DNA of 23,479 nucleotides from Magnetococcales bacterium (lineage in GTDB: Bacteria > Pseudomonadota > Magnetococcia > Magnetococcales > Magnetaquicoccaceae), in NCBI GenBank assembly GCA_015229095.1, contig JADGCE010000024.1, positions 1 through 23,479 on the forward strand, written 5' to 3'. Below, in pieces: positions 16,554 through 23,376 of this stretch. Below the pieces are notes generated by a model. It worked only from the letters and a program-made list of their open reading frames with translations. It was not told the DNA's origin and did no database searches. Position 1 is the stretch's first letter; each line of letters starts with the position of its first letter. The position numbers and the translations under genes are program-made.

Positions 16554-16910
16554 ATGAACTGGACGGTTACCTACTATTCGCCCCAGGTAAAAAACGTGGA
16601 CTCTGACCGCTACAACCCGGTGCCCCACACGCAGGAGGATACCGCCCGTTGGATGGCCGATCCGGCATTCAGAGCGGCCTATGATGCGTTGGCTGACGAA
16701 CACACTGTGCTAACAGCCTTTCTGGAAGCGCGCAAAGCGGCAGGATTGACACAGGAAGAGGTGGCCAGTCGCATGGAGACCACCAGAAGTGCCATCTCCC
16801 GACTGGAGTCCTCCCTCGGTAATGGGCGCATATCGCCTTCCCTCGCGACTTTGCGCCGCTATGCTGCGGCTGTGGGGTGCAAACTCGAACTCAAACTCTC
16901 ACCCCTGTGA
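16554..16910 (+). CDS. XRE-family antitoxin (HigA-like), with a HigB-like N-terminal stub
   Basis: DNA-binding antitoxin-type protein of 118 residues. The C-terminal part (about 56-110) is a helix-turn-helix of the Cro/CI type: LEARKAAGLTQEEVASRM, then SAISRLESS and SLATLRRYAAAVGCKLELKL. The middle part, MADPAFRAAYDALADEH, is typical of HigA-like antitoxins. The first residues, MNWTVTYYSPQVKN, instead resemble the start of HigB/RelE-type (phage Gp49-like) toxins, so the gene looks like an in-frame join of a toxin start to its antitoxin. No toxin gene accompanies it. It has its own palindromic operator and no ribosome binding site. It converges on hicB with 16 bp between stop codons. The HTH assignment is sure; the stub is inferred from memory of family starts. 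Confidence 0.85.
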   Translation: MNWTVTYYSPQVKNVDSDRYNPVPHTQEDTARWMADPAFRAAYDALADEHTVLTAFLEARKAAGLTQEEVASRMETTRSAISRLESSLGNGRISPSLATLRRYAAAVGCKLELKLSPL

Positions 16911-16926
16911 GCCAGTCCGCAACGCT

Positions 16927-17340
16927 TCAACACTTTGCCTGGGTTTCCAACATTCTGCGAGCCGCTTCCGCAAAAAACCCTGAACGGCTCATGCCCAGCT
17001 GGTTGGCCGCCTTGTCGACTTGCGCCACCAGGGTTTCTGCCATCGACACGTTGAGTCTGACCCACTTCGCTGGGATTTCGACACGCACAAGAAATCTGCC
17101 CACTTCATCCTCCGATGGTTCCACCATCGAATCGTCCAAACGATCCAGCGGAGTCGGGACAGGTAGTGAATCACCCTCCTCAACCATCCATCCGATATGG
17201 CCAGTCAGTGCAACCTCTGCCTGCAAAGCCGCCTCATGGATCGTGCGTCCATAACTGGCGCATCCCAAAAAATCGGGAAAAGCAACGCTGATCCCCTCCT
17301 CGCCTTTGTACATGACAGCAACATAATGTCTCGTTTCCAT
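16927..17340 (-). CDS. hicB: HicB-family antitoxin
   Basis: Antitoxin that neutralises HicA and usually represses the operon. The protein has 137 residues. The N-terminal half is the degenerate RNase-H-like HicB fold: GISVAFPDFLGCASYG (16-31) and the following TIHEAALQAEVALTGHI helix. The C-terminal part (about 94-132), VRLNVSMAETLVAQVDKAA to GFFAEAARRML, reads as a ribbon-helix-helix DNA-binding domain. Its ATG directly follows the hicA TGA (no bases between), so translation is coupled. Confidence 0.9.
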   Translation of the reverse strand: METRHYVAVMYKGEEGISVAFPDFLGCASYGRTIHEAALQAEVALTGHIGWMVEEGDSLPVPTPLDRLDDSMVEPSEDEVGRFLVRVEIPAKWVRLNVSMAETLVAQVDKAANQLGMSRSGFFAEAARRMLETQAKC

Positions 17341-17547
17341 TCAATTTCTCCTAATCTGAATACCTGACATCTTTTCGATATTTTTGACAACCGAAAGATG
17401 AATGTCTTTCACCGGATGAGGAACCGTGACTTTGCCAGGCAGAACCGGATGCTTGAAATGGTGGTGGTCGCCTTGGGTTGAGTATAAAAACCAACCACCC
17501 TTTTTCAACGCCTCGATAATCTCCCGACTGCTCAAGCTGTTTGTCAT
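17341..17547 (-). CDS. hicA: HicA-family mRNA interferase toxin
   Basis: Small toxin with a double-stranded-RNA-binding-like fold that cleaves mRNA. At 68 residues it is a typical HicA. The active-site histidine region is GDHHHFKHP (26-34); most relatives have Ser before the first His, here Asp27. It is followed by GKVTVPHPVKDIHLSVVKNI, the usual second half. The start is ATG at 17547, with GGAG 8 nt upstream. The frame extends upstream without a recognisable product. It precedes hicB, the standard order, and the pair looks intact. Confidence 0.9.
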   Translation of the reverse strand: MTNSLSSREIIEALKKGGWFLYSTQGDHHHFKHPVLPGKVTVPHPVKDIHLSVVKNIEKMSGIQIRRN

Positions 17548-17570
17548 TATGTTCACTCCCGCTTGTGATG

Positions 17571-17588
17571 TGTGCATTACAATACACA
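17571..17588. promoter_or_regulatory. imperfect palindrome at the hicAB promoter
   Basis: TGTGCATT-AC-AATACACA has arms matching at 7 of 8 positions and lies 24 bp upstream of the hicA ATG. A -10-like TGTAAT (minus strand, 17576-17581) lies within it. It is probably the HicB (or HicAB) operator. No convincing -35 was seen. Confidence 0.45.
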
Positions 17589-17654
17589 GCGCGGCATAGA
17601 TTCCAGAAAAATCCATGGCACACACGGAGAGTTCAGGGCGTCGTTGCACAGCCA

Positions 17655-17677
17655 GCGTTGGGCGCACGGCCCAACGC
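17655..17677. repeat. 9-bp-stem hairpin after pckA
   Basis: GCGTTGGGC (17655-17663) pairs perfectly with GCCCAACGC (17669-17677) around GCACG. It lies 7 bp beyond the pckA stop. No T-run follows on the minus strand. The sequence type (TGGGTGCGTTGGGC) is familiar from dispersed REP-like hairpins in many Proteobacteria. It may stabilise the pckA 3' end. Confidence 0.5.
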
Positions 17678-17683
17678 ACCCAA

Positions 17684-19297
17684 TCACAACGGCCCGCACT
17701 CCCGCACCGTTGTCGGTAGACGATCGGCAAATTTTTTGAAATTTTCCTTGAAAAGAGTCGCCAAAACCTGGGCTTTTTCATCATAGGCCAGGGGATCTTT
17801 CCAGGTTTCCCGTGGGTTCAGGCGGGATTTTTCCACGCCGGCAATATTTTTGGGAACTTGCAGGCCAAAGACGGGATCGGTGCGGGTTTTGACCTTGTTC
17901 AGATCGTCGGAGAGAATGCGGTCGATGATGGCGCGGGTTTCACTGATGGGCATCCGCTCCCCCTCCCCATAGGGGCCACCGCTCCAACCGGTGTTGACCA
18001 GCCAACAACGGGCCCGCGTCTGGGTCAACCGCTCTCCCAGCATATTGGCATAATAGACCGGGTCCAACACCATGAAGGGTTCCCCAAAACAGGCGGAAAA
18101 GGTGGCTTGCGGGGTGGTCAAACCCAATTCGGTGCCCGCCAGTTTGGCGGTATAGCCGGAAAGAAAGTGATACATGGCCTGTTCGGTGGTGAGTTGCGCC
18201 ACCGGGGGCAAAATACCGAAGGCATCCGCCGCCAACAGGATCACATGGCGGGGATGCTCCCCCATGCTGTTGGGCTGAATGTTGGAGAGGGAGGTCAGGG
18301 GATAAGCGGCGCGGGTATTTTCGGTAAACTGGCTGTCATAGAGATCCACCCGCCGACTGACCGGTTCCATCACCACATTCTCCAGAACCGTGCCAAACCG
18401 ACGGGTACAGGACCAGATTTCCGGTTCGGCATGGGGCGAAAGGTTGATCACCTTGGCATAACAGCCCCCCTCAAAATTAAACACCCCATTCCTGGACCAG
18501 CCATGTTCATCATCGCCAATCATGCGCCGCCGGGGATCGGTGGAGAGGGTGGTTTTGCCGGTGCCGGAAAGTCCGAAAAAGATGGCGCAATCGTTGTTGG
18601 GCCCCACGTTGGCGCTGCAGTGCATGGGCAGCACCCCCGCCTGGGGCATCAGATAGTTCATGACGGTAAAGACAGACTTTTTGATCTCCCCCGCATACCC
18701 GGTACCGCCGATCAGGATCTCCCGACGTCCCGGATGGATGATGATGAAGGCCTCCGAGCGGGTGCCATCGATCTCCGGGGACGCCCGGAAGCCCGGCACC
18801 GCGATGAGGGTATAGTCCGGCTCCTGGATCAGGGTGTTGAAGGTGCGGGGATGGATGAAAAGACTGCGGGCAAACAGGGCCTGCCATGCCCACTGGCAGA
18901 TCACCCGAATGCGCAACTGGTGATCGGGATCCGCACCCGCCCGACACTCCTGGATGTAGAGATCCCGCTCTTGCAGAAAAGCCAACACCCGACGGCGCAA
19001 CCTTTCGTAGTTTTCCTGGGTGAAGGGGCGATTGATACGCCCCCAGGCCACCTGCGCCTGGCTGGAGGGCTCCTCCACGATAAATTTGTCCTGGGCCGCA
19101 CGCCCCGTATAGAGGCCCGTGGCAACCACCAGGGCACCCCCCACCGCCAACCGTCCCTCGCCCCGACGGATGATATGCTCCATGAGTTCCGAGGCCGAAT
19201 AATCCAGGTGGATGTTGCCCACATTGGCCAATCCCCGTTCGAGCAGGGCCTGGCGAATGGTTTCAGCCCGTTCCAACCGCAATGCGCTGGCAATCAT
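17684..19297 (-). CDS. pckA: phosphoenolpyruvate carboxykinase (ATP)
   Basis: Converts oxaloacetate and ATP to phosphoenolpyruvate, CO2 and ADP, the first committed step of gluconeogenesis from TCA intermediates. At 537 residues it is close to the E. coli enzyme (540). Landmarks: ATGLYTGRAAQDKFIVEE (59-76; most homologues have TGRSPKDK), the substrate loop ILIGGTGYAGEIKKS (194-208), the P-loop GLSGTGKTTLS (242-252), and the metal site GDDEHGW (261-267). The ATG has GGGGAG 5 nt upstream. It starts 27 bp after pcm, so the two may be co-transcribed. It ends with a hairpin before the hicAB promoter. Confidence 0.97.
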   Translation of the reverse strand: MIASALRLERAETIRQALLERGLANVGNIHLDYSASELMEHIIRRGEGRLAVGGALVVATGLYTGRAAQDKFIVEEPSSQAQVAWGRINRPFTQENYERLRRRVLAFLQERDLYIQECRAGADPDHQLRIRVICQWAWQALFARSLFIHPRTFNTLIQEPDYTLIAVPGFRASPEIDGTRSEAFIIIHPGRREILIGGTGYAGEIKKSVFTVMNYLMPQAGVLPMHCSANVGPNNDCAIFFGLSGTGKTTLSTDPRRRMIGDDEHGWSRNGVFNFEGGCYAKVINLSPHAEPEIWSCTRRFGTVLENVVMEPVSRRVDLYDSQFTENTRAAYPLTSLSNIQPNSMGEHPRHVILLAADAFGILPPVAQLTTEQAMYHFLSGYTAKLAGTELGLTTPQATFSACFGEPFMVLDPVYYANMLGERLTQTRARCWLVNTGWSGGPYGEGERMPISETRAIIDRILSDDLNKVKTRTDPVFGLQVPKNIAGVEKSRLNPRETWKDPLAYDEKAQVLATLFKENFKKFADRLPTTVRECGPL

Positions 19298-19324
19298 GGA
19301 GGCTCCCCGTTCTGCAAGGTTGCG

Positions 19325-20059
19325 TCAGTGACAGGGGGTCACAGAGGGGGTTGCCCCCCCCGACAACCGCCGCAACAGATCCGATGGAGCCGCCTTGACA
19401 GGCACCGCCCACCCCTGTTCCCCCACCAACGGCACAAAGCGACAACTCTCCAGAACCTCCCGGCAGACCACATCCTCTGCCTGCCGGAGCAGACGGATCA
19501 GGTATTGGCTCTGGGCATTACCTTCCGGGATCAACAGAGAGCCGCCGACGGCCAGCTGTCTGGTTAAATTGTCCGGCACGACGGGGGTGCCGGCGGCCAC
19601 CAGAATACGATCAAACAGGCGCGGCTCCGGCCAACCGAGACTGCCGTCGGCGATGCGGTAGCACACATTGTGCAAGCCCAGATGGCGCAGCCGCTGCCGC
19701 GCCCCGTCCGCCAGGTTGGCGAGGCGTTCCACGGTGAAGACCCGGCGACACAACCGGGCCAAAACCGCCGTTTGATAGCCGGAACCGGTGCCGATCTCCA
19801 ACACCTCTTCGCTGCCGGTGAGGGCCAGGGCCTCGGTCATGCGGGCCACGGTATAGGGACGGGAGAGGGTTTGGCCATTGCCGATGGGCAGCGTGGCGCA
19901 GCCATAGGCCCGCCCAGCCAACGCCTCGTCCACAAACAGATGGCGCGGAACCTCCCCCATCACCTGCAATACACGGGGGTCGCGGATGCCGGCCAACTGT
20001 TCCCGCACCATCGTACCCCTGGCACGTCGGTAGAGCGATTCATGTTGCGTAGAGCGCAT
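19325..20059 (-). CDS. pcm: protein-L-isoaspartate O-methyltransferase
   Basis: Cytoplasmic repair enzyme that methylates isoaspartyl residues in aged proteins using S-adenosylmethionine. The protein has 244 residues from the start used here. The N-terminal MVREQL...DPRVLQVMGEVPRHLFVDE is typical. GNGQTLSRPYTVARM (60-74) is the substrate region, and VLEIGTGSGYQTAVLA (86-101) is SAM motif I. ESCRFVPLVGEQGW near the end is also family-typical. The start is uncertain: ATG at 20059 gives the usual N-terminal length but lacks a clear ribosome binding site. ATG at 20011 has AGGGG close by. ATG at 20134 lies in a hairpin and adds atypical residues. Confidence 0.93.
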   Translation of the reverse strand: MRSTQHESLYRRARGTMVREQLAGIRDPRVLQVMGEVPRHLFVDEALAGRAYGCATLPIGNGQTLSRPYTVARMTEALALTGSEEVLEIGTGSGYQTAVLARLCRRVFTVERLANLADGARQRLRHLGLHNVCYRIADGSLGWPEPRLFDRILVAAGTPVVPDNLTRQLAVGGSLLIPEGNAQSQYLIRLLRQAEDVVCREVLESCRFVPLVGEQGWAVPVKAAPSDLLRRLSGGATPSVTPCH

Positions 20060-20133
20060 GTCAGACAACGGAGCATCCCAAACAGACAAAGCAGATCCAC
20101 CCCACTCCCCCAGGGTGGTACACCCAAACCACA

Positions 20134-20152
20134 TTCCGCCGACGACGCGGAA
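20134..20152 (-). terminator. hairpin between ihfA and pcm
   Basis: TTCCGC (20134-20139) pairs with GCGGAA (20147-20152) around 7 nt, starting 7 nt after the ihfA stop on the minus strand. The following TGTGGTTTGGG is only weakly T-rich. A partial terminator or processing hairpin is possible. Confidence 0.3.
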
Positions 20153-20158
20153 CCCTTG

Positions 20159-20452
20159 CTACGGCGTGGACTCTTCTCCCGCCCGAACCCGCTCCCGCAG
20201 GATCTGACTGGGCTTGAAGGTCAACACTTTGCGCGCGGTGATTTCGATCTCTTCACCGGTTTTGGGGTTGCGACCCCGACGCGGCACCTTGTTGCGAATG
20301 TTAAAATTGCCAAACCGGGAAATCTTGACGGATTCACCGTTTTCCAGCTTCAAGCGGATGCTCTCAAACACCGTATCCACGATGGTGGCGGCCTCTTTTT
20401 TGGCGACGCCGATTTTCCCGTAGACGGCTTCCACGATATCTGCCTTTGTCAT
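20159..20452 (-). CDS. ihfA: integration host factor alpha subunit
   Basis: Small nucleoid protein of the HU/IHF family that sharply bends DNA, normally as a heterodimer with IhfB. At 97 residues it matches IhfA (about 99). The DNA-binding arm GRNPKTGEEIEITARKV (60-76), with the intercalating proline at position 64, and the ending LTFKPSQILRERV distinguish IHF from HU fairly well. The start is ATG at 20452, with GGAG 6 nt upstream; that GGAG lies within an in-frame ATGGAG at 20464, which would add four residues. It has its own strong promoter. IhfA rather than IhfB is the better fit but rests on similarity alone. Confidence 0.92.
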   Translation of the reverse strand: MTKADIVEAVYGKIGVAKKEAATIVDTVFESIRLKLENGESVKISRFGNFNIRNKVPRRGRNPKTGEEIEITARKVLTFKPSQILRERVRAGEESTP

Positions 20453-20763
20453 TGACTGCTCCATACCATTCAACCCGCTTTGGGTGCGACGGGCTGCTCC
20501 CTTGTTACCGGATAAGAGTGCATAGAAACATGTTGCAAGCAGCGCAGTTAACAACGGTTCAGCCGGCCTTTGCAACATGGGTCTTCTTGATAACGGATTC
20601 CCATCGCCATGTCAATGCGGTGAATGGGGCGCAAAGGTTGTTTTGATTCGATTTTTAGAAGGTCGGTCACAGACTCTCCCGGCACCATCGCTGCACAACA
20701 AAAACAAGCAACATCCATGCCATATAAAAAAACAGACTATTTGCCAGGATTTTGGCGCCCAGC
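20453..20763. other. intergenic region between the biotin-carboxylase-like gene and ihfA
   Basis: 311 bp without a convincing gene. It contains the ihfA promoter and a leader of about 125 nt. Further up, after the upstream gene's stop, there is a weak 4-bp-stem hairpin (GCCA/TGGC) and, about 10 nt later, seven T on the minus strand (20726-20732), which could be an inefficient terminator. Confidence 0.6.
20587..20615 (-). promoter_or_regulatory. sigma70-type promoter of ihfA
   Basis: A perfect -35 TTGACA (20610-20615), a 17-bp spacer and -10 TATCAA (20587-20592, 4 of 6 consensus) point at ihfA. Transcription would start near 20580, giving a leader of about 125 nt. Confidence 0.65.
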
Positions 20764-22848
20764 CTAGCCGGAGGAGTCCGCCAGACGCTGTCCGTCGACA
20801 CCGCCATATCTTTGGATGTAACAAATAAAGAGGGGTTCTATGATGTGCGGCACAAAAAAATGCAGTTCCGGGGCATGGGCAGGATGGTTCTGCCATTGGA
20901 CAGCAAAGGCCGGCAAGGTATCCAGCAGATCGTGCAGCAGCACATCCAGCGCGCCCCTGCAGATCACTGTGCGCTTGGCCTGCTGCTGCAACGCTTCCGG
21001 GGAGAGTCCCAGGCGTTGCAGCAGGGCCTGGATCTGCCGGATGGTGGGTTTTAACGGTCCCAACTGGCTGGCCAGCAGATGGGGCAGATCCCATTGCCCC
21101 CAGGCGGCGGCCAGTGGCACCTCCTGACGTTGTACGGCCAACAGCAGGGCATCGGTCTGCTGCCGCCTTTTTTGCCGCTGCTGGGCATGATGGGCCACCT
21201 CCACCTGCTGCAGAATGCGCTCCATGGCCTCCTGGACGATGGGCATGTCGGAGGTCACAGCCCCCTTGATAAAGCGGGCATCCCTCAACAAAATCAGCAC
21301 AAATTCCCTGTTGGTCTGCAACCCCTCCACCTGCAGGGCCTCCAGCGCGGTGATCAGGTGGCGGCGCGCCTCCTGCCGGTCGCGTCCCCGACTGACCACC
21401 TGCATCACCATGGAGTCATACTGCTTGCGGGGCATATGCACCACCCTTCTCCCATCCCCCCCATCCAGGCGCTGATCCATGTAGACGGTGATATGCCGAC
21501 CCGCCGGCAGCGTCAGGGAGCGAATGGGTTGGCCGGACTCCGGCATGGAGACAATATCCACCCCCATGGTCTTTTTGAACGCGGTCCGCTCGTCGACGGA
21601 GAGAAACCGCTCAAAGCAGATTCGCGCCTCCATGGTGTGACCACCCCGCTCCTCCGCATCCAACTGCTTCTGGGATTTCAGGCGTTTGCCTTCGGCGATA
21701 TCCCACTGGGTCTGGATAAACTGAATCCCCCCCTGATGGCCGGAGACAGGATGCTCCACCTGAATGCGGGTGTTCACCTCCAAAAAATAGAATTTTTTTT
21801 CCGTCGGCAAATACATCATCTCGAAGGTGGCCAACCCTTCGTAGGGATGGCCCAGTTTTTCCGCCCCTCTCTGAAAAAAATCGGTAATATTTTTCCGCAA
21901 AAAGCGCACCTGTTCCGGGGAGATCTCCACGGCAATCTCTTCGATAATTTTTTGCTTGGCCCGCTGCAAGGTGCAGTCCCGCATGGGACCAAAGCGGATG
22001 GAGCCCTCCCGATCCACCATCACCTGCATCTCGATATGGCGGTTGGAGACGATGAATTCGTTGATGATAAAGGATGGATAGCGTGAGGAAAACTGTTCAA
22101 ACAGGGCCAGAAACTCCTCCTCCGGAACGGAGGCATCCACCTCCATCTGTCCCTTGCCGCCGCCGCCGAAACAATCCTTGAACAGAAAACGTTGCACGGA
22201 GCCGCGATGGCGGCGAAAAAAGGCCCGCGCCTCCTCCTTGTCGGTCAGATTGCCCGCGCTGACGGGCAGGGGAATCTGGGTCTCCTGACAAAACAGATTG
22301 GCCTCCATCTTGTTGCCCAGCAGTCTGATCCAGGCGTGGGAGGGGGCCAGCACCTTGAAATAGCGGCAGACCTCTTCATTCCACTCCGGATCTTCCGAGT
22401 TGAATCCATAGCCGGGATGGATGGCGATCCGTTCCGGGGGAATCTGCATGGCATCGGTGATGGCCCGAATCCGGGCAATCGACTGAACATCCAGGCGCGC
22501 CTTGCCACGGTTGCGGGTATCCTTGTAGAGCTCGACGGGCAGCACGATATCCCCGGCGGTCACATCCAGCAGATGGTCGAAGTAGGGCAGATCTTCCTGT
22601 TCCCGGAGCACGATCAGCTTTTTGCCCGCTTTGTGGGCCTCGTGGATGATCATGGAGGCGATAATGCCCCGGTTGGCGATGATGATATAGTCCAGACGTT
22701 GCGGGGCGGCCTGCCGCGCATCGAGGGGGACCATCTCCTGGGTACACGCGGAGCGCAGCGGGGCCTCTGTGCGCAGATCCTGCCGCAAAAAATCGCTGAG
22801 CCCCTGCACAAAGCGCAGCGCGGCGGGTGGGGAGGGGGAGTGAGACAT
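20764..22848 (-). CDS. divergent biotin-carboxylase-like ATP-grasp protein with C-terminal extension
   Basis: 694 residues. Residues about 52-480 match biotin carboxylase: IIIANRGIIA (55-64; usual enzymes have ANRGEIA), AIHPGYGFNSE (142-152), the ATP-grasp loop CFGGGGKGQM (226-235), HIEMQV (271-276), RDCTLQRAKQK (290-300) and FLEVNTRIQVEHPV (356-369). Compared with E. coli AccC from memory, the metal, bicarbonate and base residues are kept (Glu357, Asn359, Arg361, Glu365, Lys300), but the His two before that Lys is Lys298. An N-terminal leader of about 50 residues and roughly 190 C-terminal residues, helical and Gln-rich around 545-630, have no assigned domain. No biotinyl MKM motif is present. 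ATG at 22848 overlaps the upstream stop by one base (TGATG). It probably carboxylates biotin on a partner, but the substrate and partner are unknown. Confidence 0.85.
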   Translation of the reverse strand: MSHSPSPPAALRFVQGLSDFLRQDLRTEAPLRSACTQEMVPLDARQAAPQRLDYIIIANRGIIASMIIHEAHKAGKKLIVLREQEDLPYFDHLLDVTAGDIVLPVELYKDTRNRGKARLDVQSIARIRAITDAMQIPPERIAIHPGYGFNSEDPEWNEEVCRYFKVLAPSHAWIRLLGNKMEANLFCQETQIPLPVSAGNLTDKEEARAFFRRHRGSVQRFLFKDCFGGGGKGQMEVDASVPEEEFLALFEQFSSRYPSFIINEFIVSNRHIEMQVMVDREGSIRFGPMRDCTLQRAKQKIIEEIAVEISPEQVRFLRKNITDFFQRGAEKLGHPYEGLATFEMMYLPTEKKFYFLEVNTRIQVEHPVSGHQGGIQFIQTQWDIAEGKRLKSQKQLDAEERGGHTMEARICFERFLSVDERTAFKKTMGVDIVSMPESGQPIRSLTLPAGRHITVYMDQRLDGGDGRRVVHMPRKQYDSMVMQVVSRGRDRQEARRHLITALEALQVEGLQTNREFVLILLRDARFIKGAVTSDMPIVQEAMERILQQVEVAHHAQQRQKRRQQTDALLLAVQRQEVPLAAAWGQWDLPHLLASQLGPLKPTIRQIQALLQRLGLSPEALQQQAKRTVICRGALDVLLHDLLDTLPAFAVQWQNHPAHAPELHFFVPHIIEPLFICYIQRYGGVDGQRLADSSG

Positions 22849-23291
22849 CAACCCGCCGCCTTTTGGTTGGCCAGGGCGGCATTGGCCATATCCAGATGTT
22901 TGACCAAAATACCGATCAACTCGTCTTTGAATTGCAGTTGAATGGCATACTCCATCTCCTCCAGGGCAGCCCGGTCGATGGCAAAACAGGTAGTCTCCTC
23001 ATGAGCGATGACGTTGGATGTGCGCACCCGATCGGTCAAAAACGAAATTTCTCCTATCACCGAACCGGCTGCCAACTGGACCAGAACTCTGCCCGGCATG
23101 CTGTTTTTGGTGACGATGGCCGAGCCTTTGACGATGATGAACAGGGTGTTGTCCATGGCACCCTCCCGGATCAGATAATCACCGGGCTGGAAGGTGGTGA
23201 AAAAGCTGTCCGACTCCGCCAACAACCGTTTATTTTCATCGCTGAAGCGGGCAAAAAAGGGAATTCTGTTCAGCAGTTTCAGCATCAACAT
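22848..23291 (-). CDS. stand-alone cyclic-nucleotide-binding-domain protein
   Basis: 147 residues forming one CRP-type cNMP-binding domain and nothing else. There is no DNA-binding HTH and no transmembrane segment. The beta-roll runs from FTTFQPGDYLIREGAMDNTL (31-50) to TTCFAIDRAALEEM (100-113). The phosphate-binding cassette is GSVIGEISFLTDRVRTSNV (76-94), with Gly80, Glu81 and Arg90-Thr91-Ser92 in the positions that hold cyclic nucleotide in CRP-family proteins. A helical tail follows. ATG codons at 23291 and 23285 are both possible starts; GGGGG precedes the first. Its stop overlaps the start of the biotin-carboxylase-like gene, so the two are translationally coupled and likely act together. 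Nucleotide binding is inferred. Confidence 0.88.
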   Translation of the reverse strand: MLMLKLLNRIPFFARFSDENKRLLAESDSFFTTFQPGDYLIREGAMDNTLFIIVKGSAIVTKNSMPGRVLVQLAAGSVIGEISFLTDRVRTSNVIAHEETTCFAIDRAALEEMEYAIQLQFKDELIGILVKHLDMANAALANQKAAG

Positions 23292-23347
23292 GGCGCACCC
23301 CCCGTTGGATAAGGCCCATGGGATTGGAAAAAGTCCCGTTCCGGTCC

Positions 23348-23376
23348 CTTATAGCCCGCAGGCCCATTCAATGCAA
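23348..23376 (-). promoter_or_regulatory. sigma70-type promoter of the cNMP-domain/biotin-carboxylase-like operon
   Basis: -10 TATAAG (23348-23353, 5 of 6 consensus) and -35 TTGCAT (23371-23376) are exactly 17 bp apart on the minus strand. The start would be near 23341, giving a leader of about 50 nt. No gene is seen in the rest of the right edge (23377-23479). Confidence 0.6.

Noticed and set aside
17858..19567. Plus-strand open frame (569 codons) opposite pckA and the end of pcm
   Set aside because: Antisense shadow with biased composition and no recognisable domain.
20453..20578. 42-residue N-terminal extension of ihfA
   Set aside because: It would begin at about the predicted transcription start with no ribosome binding site and is unlike any IHF; the GGAG before 20452 settles the start.
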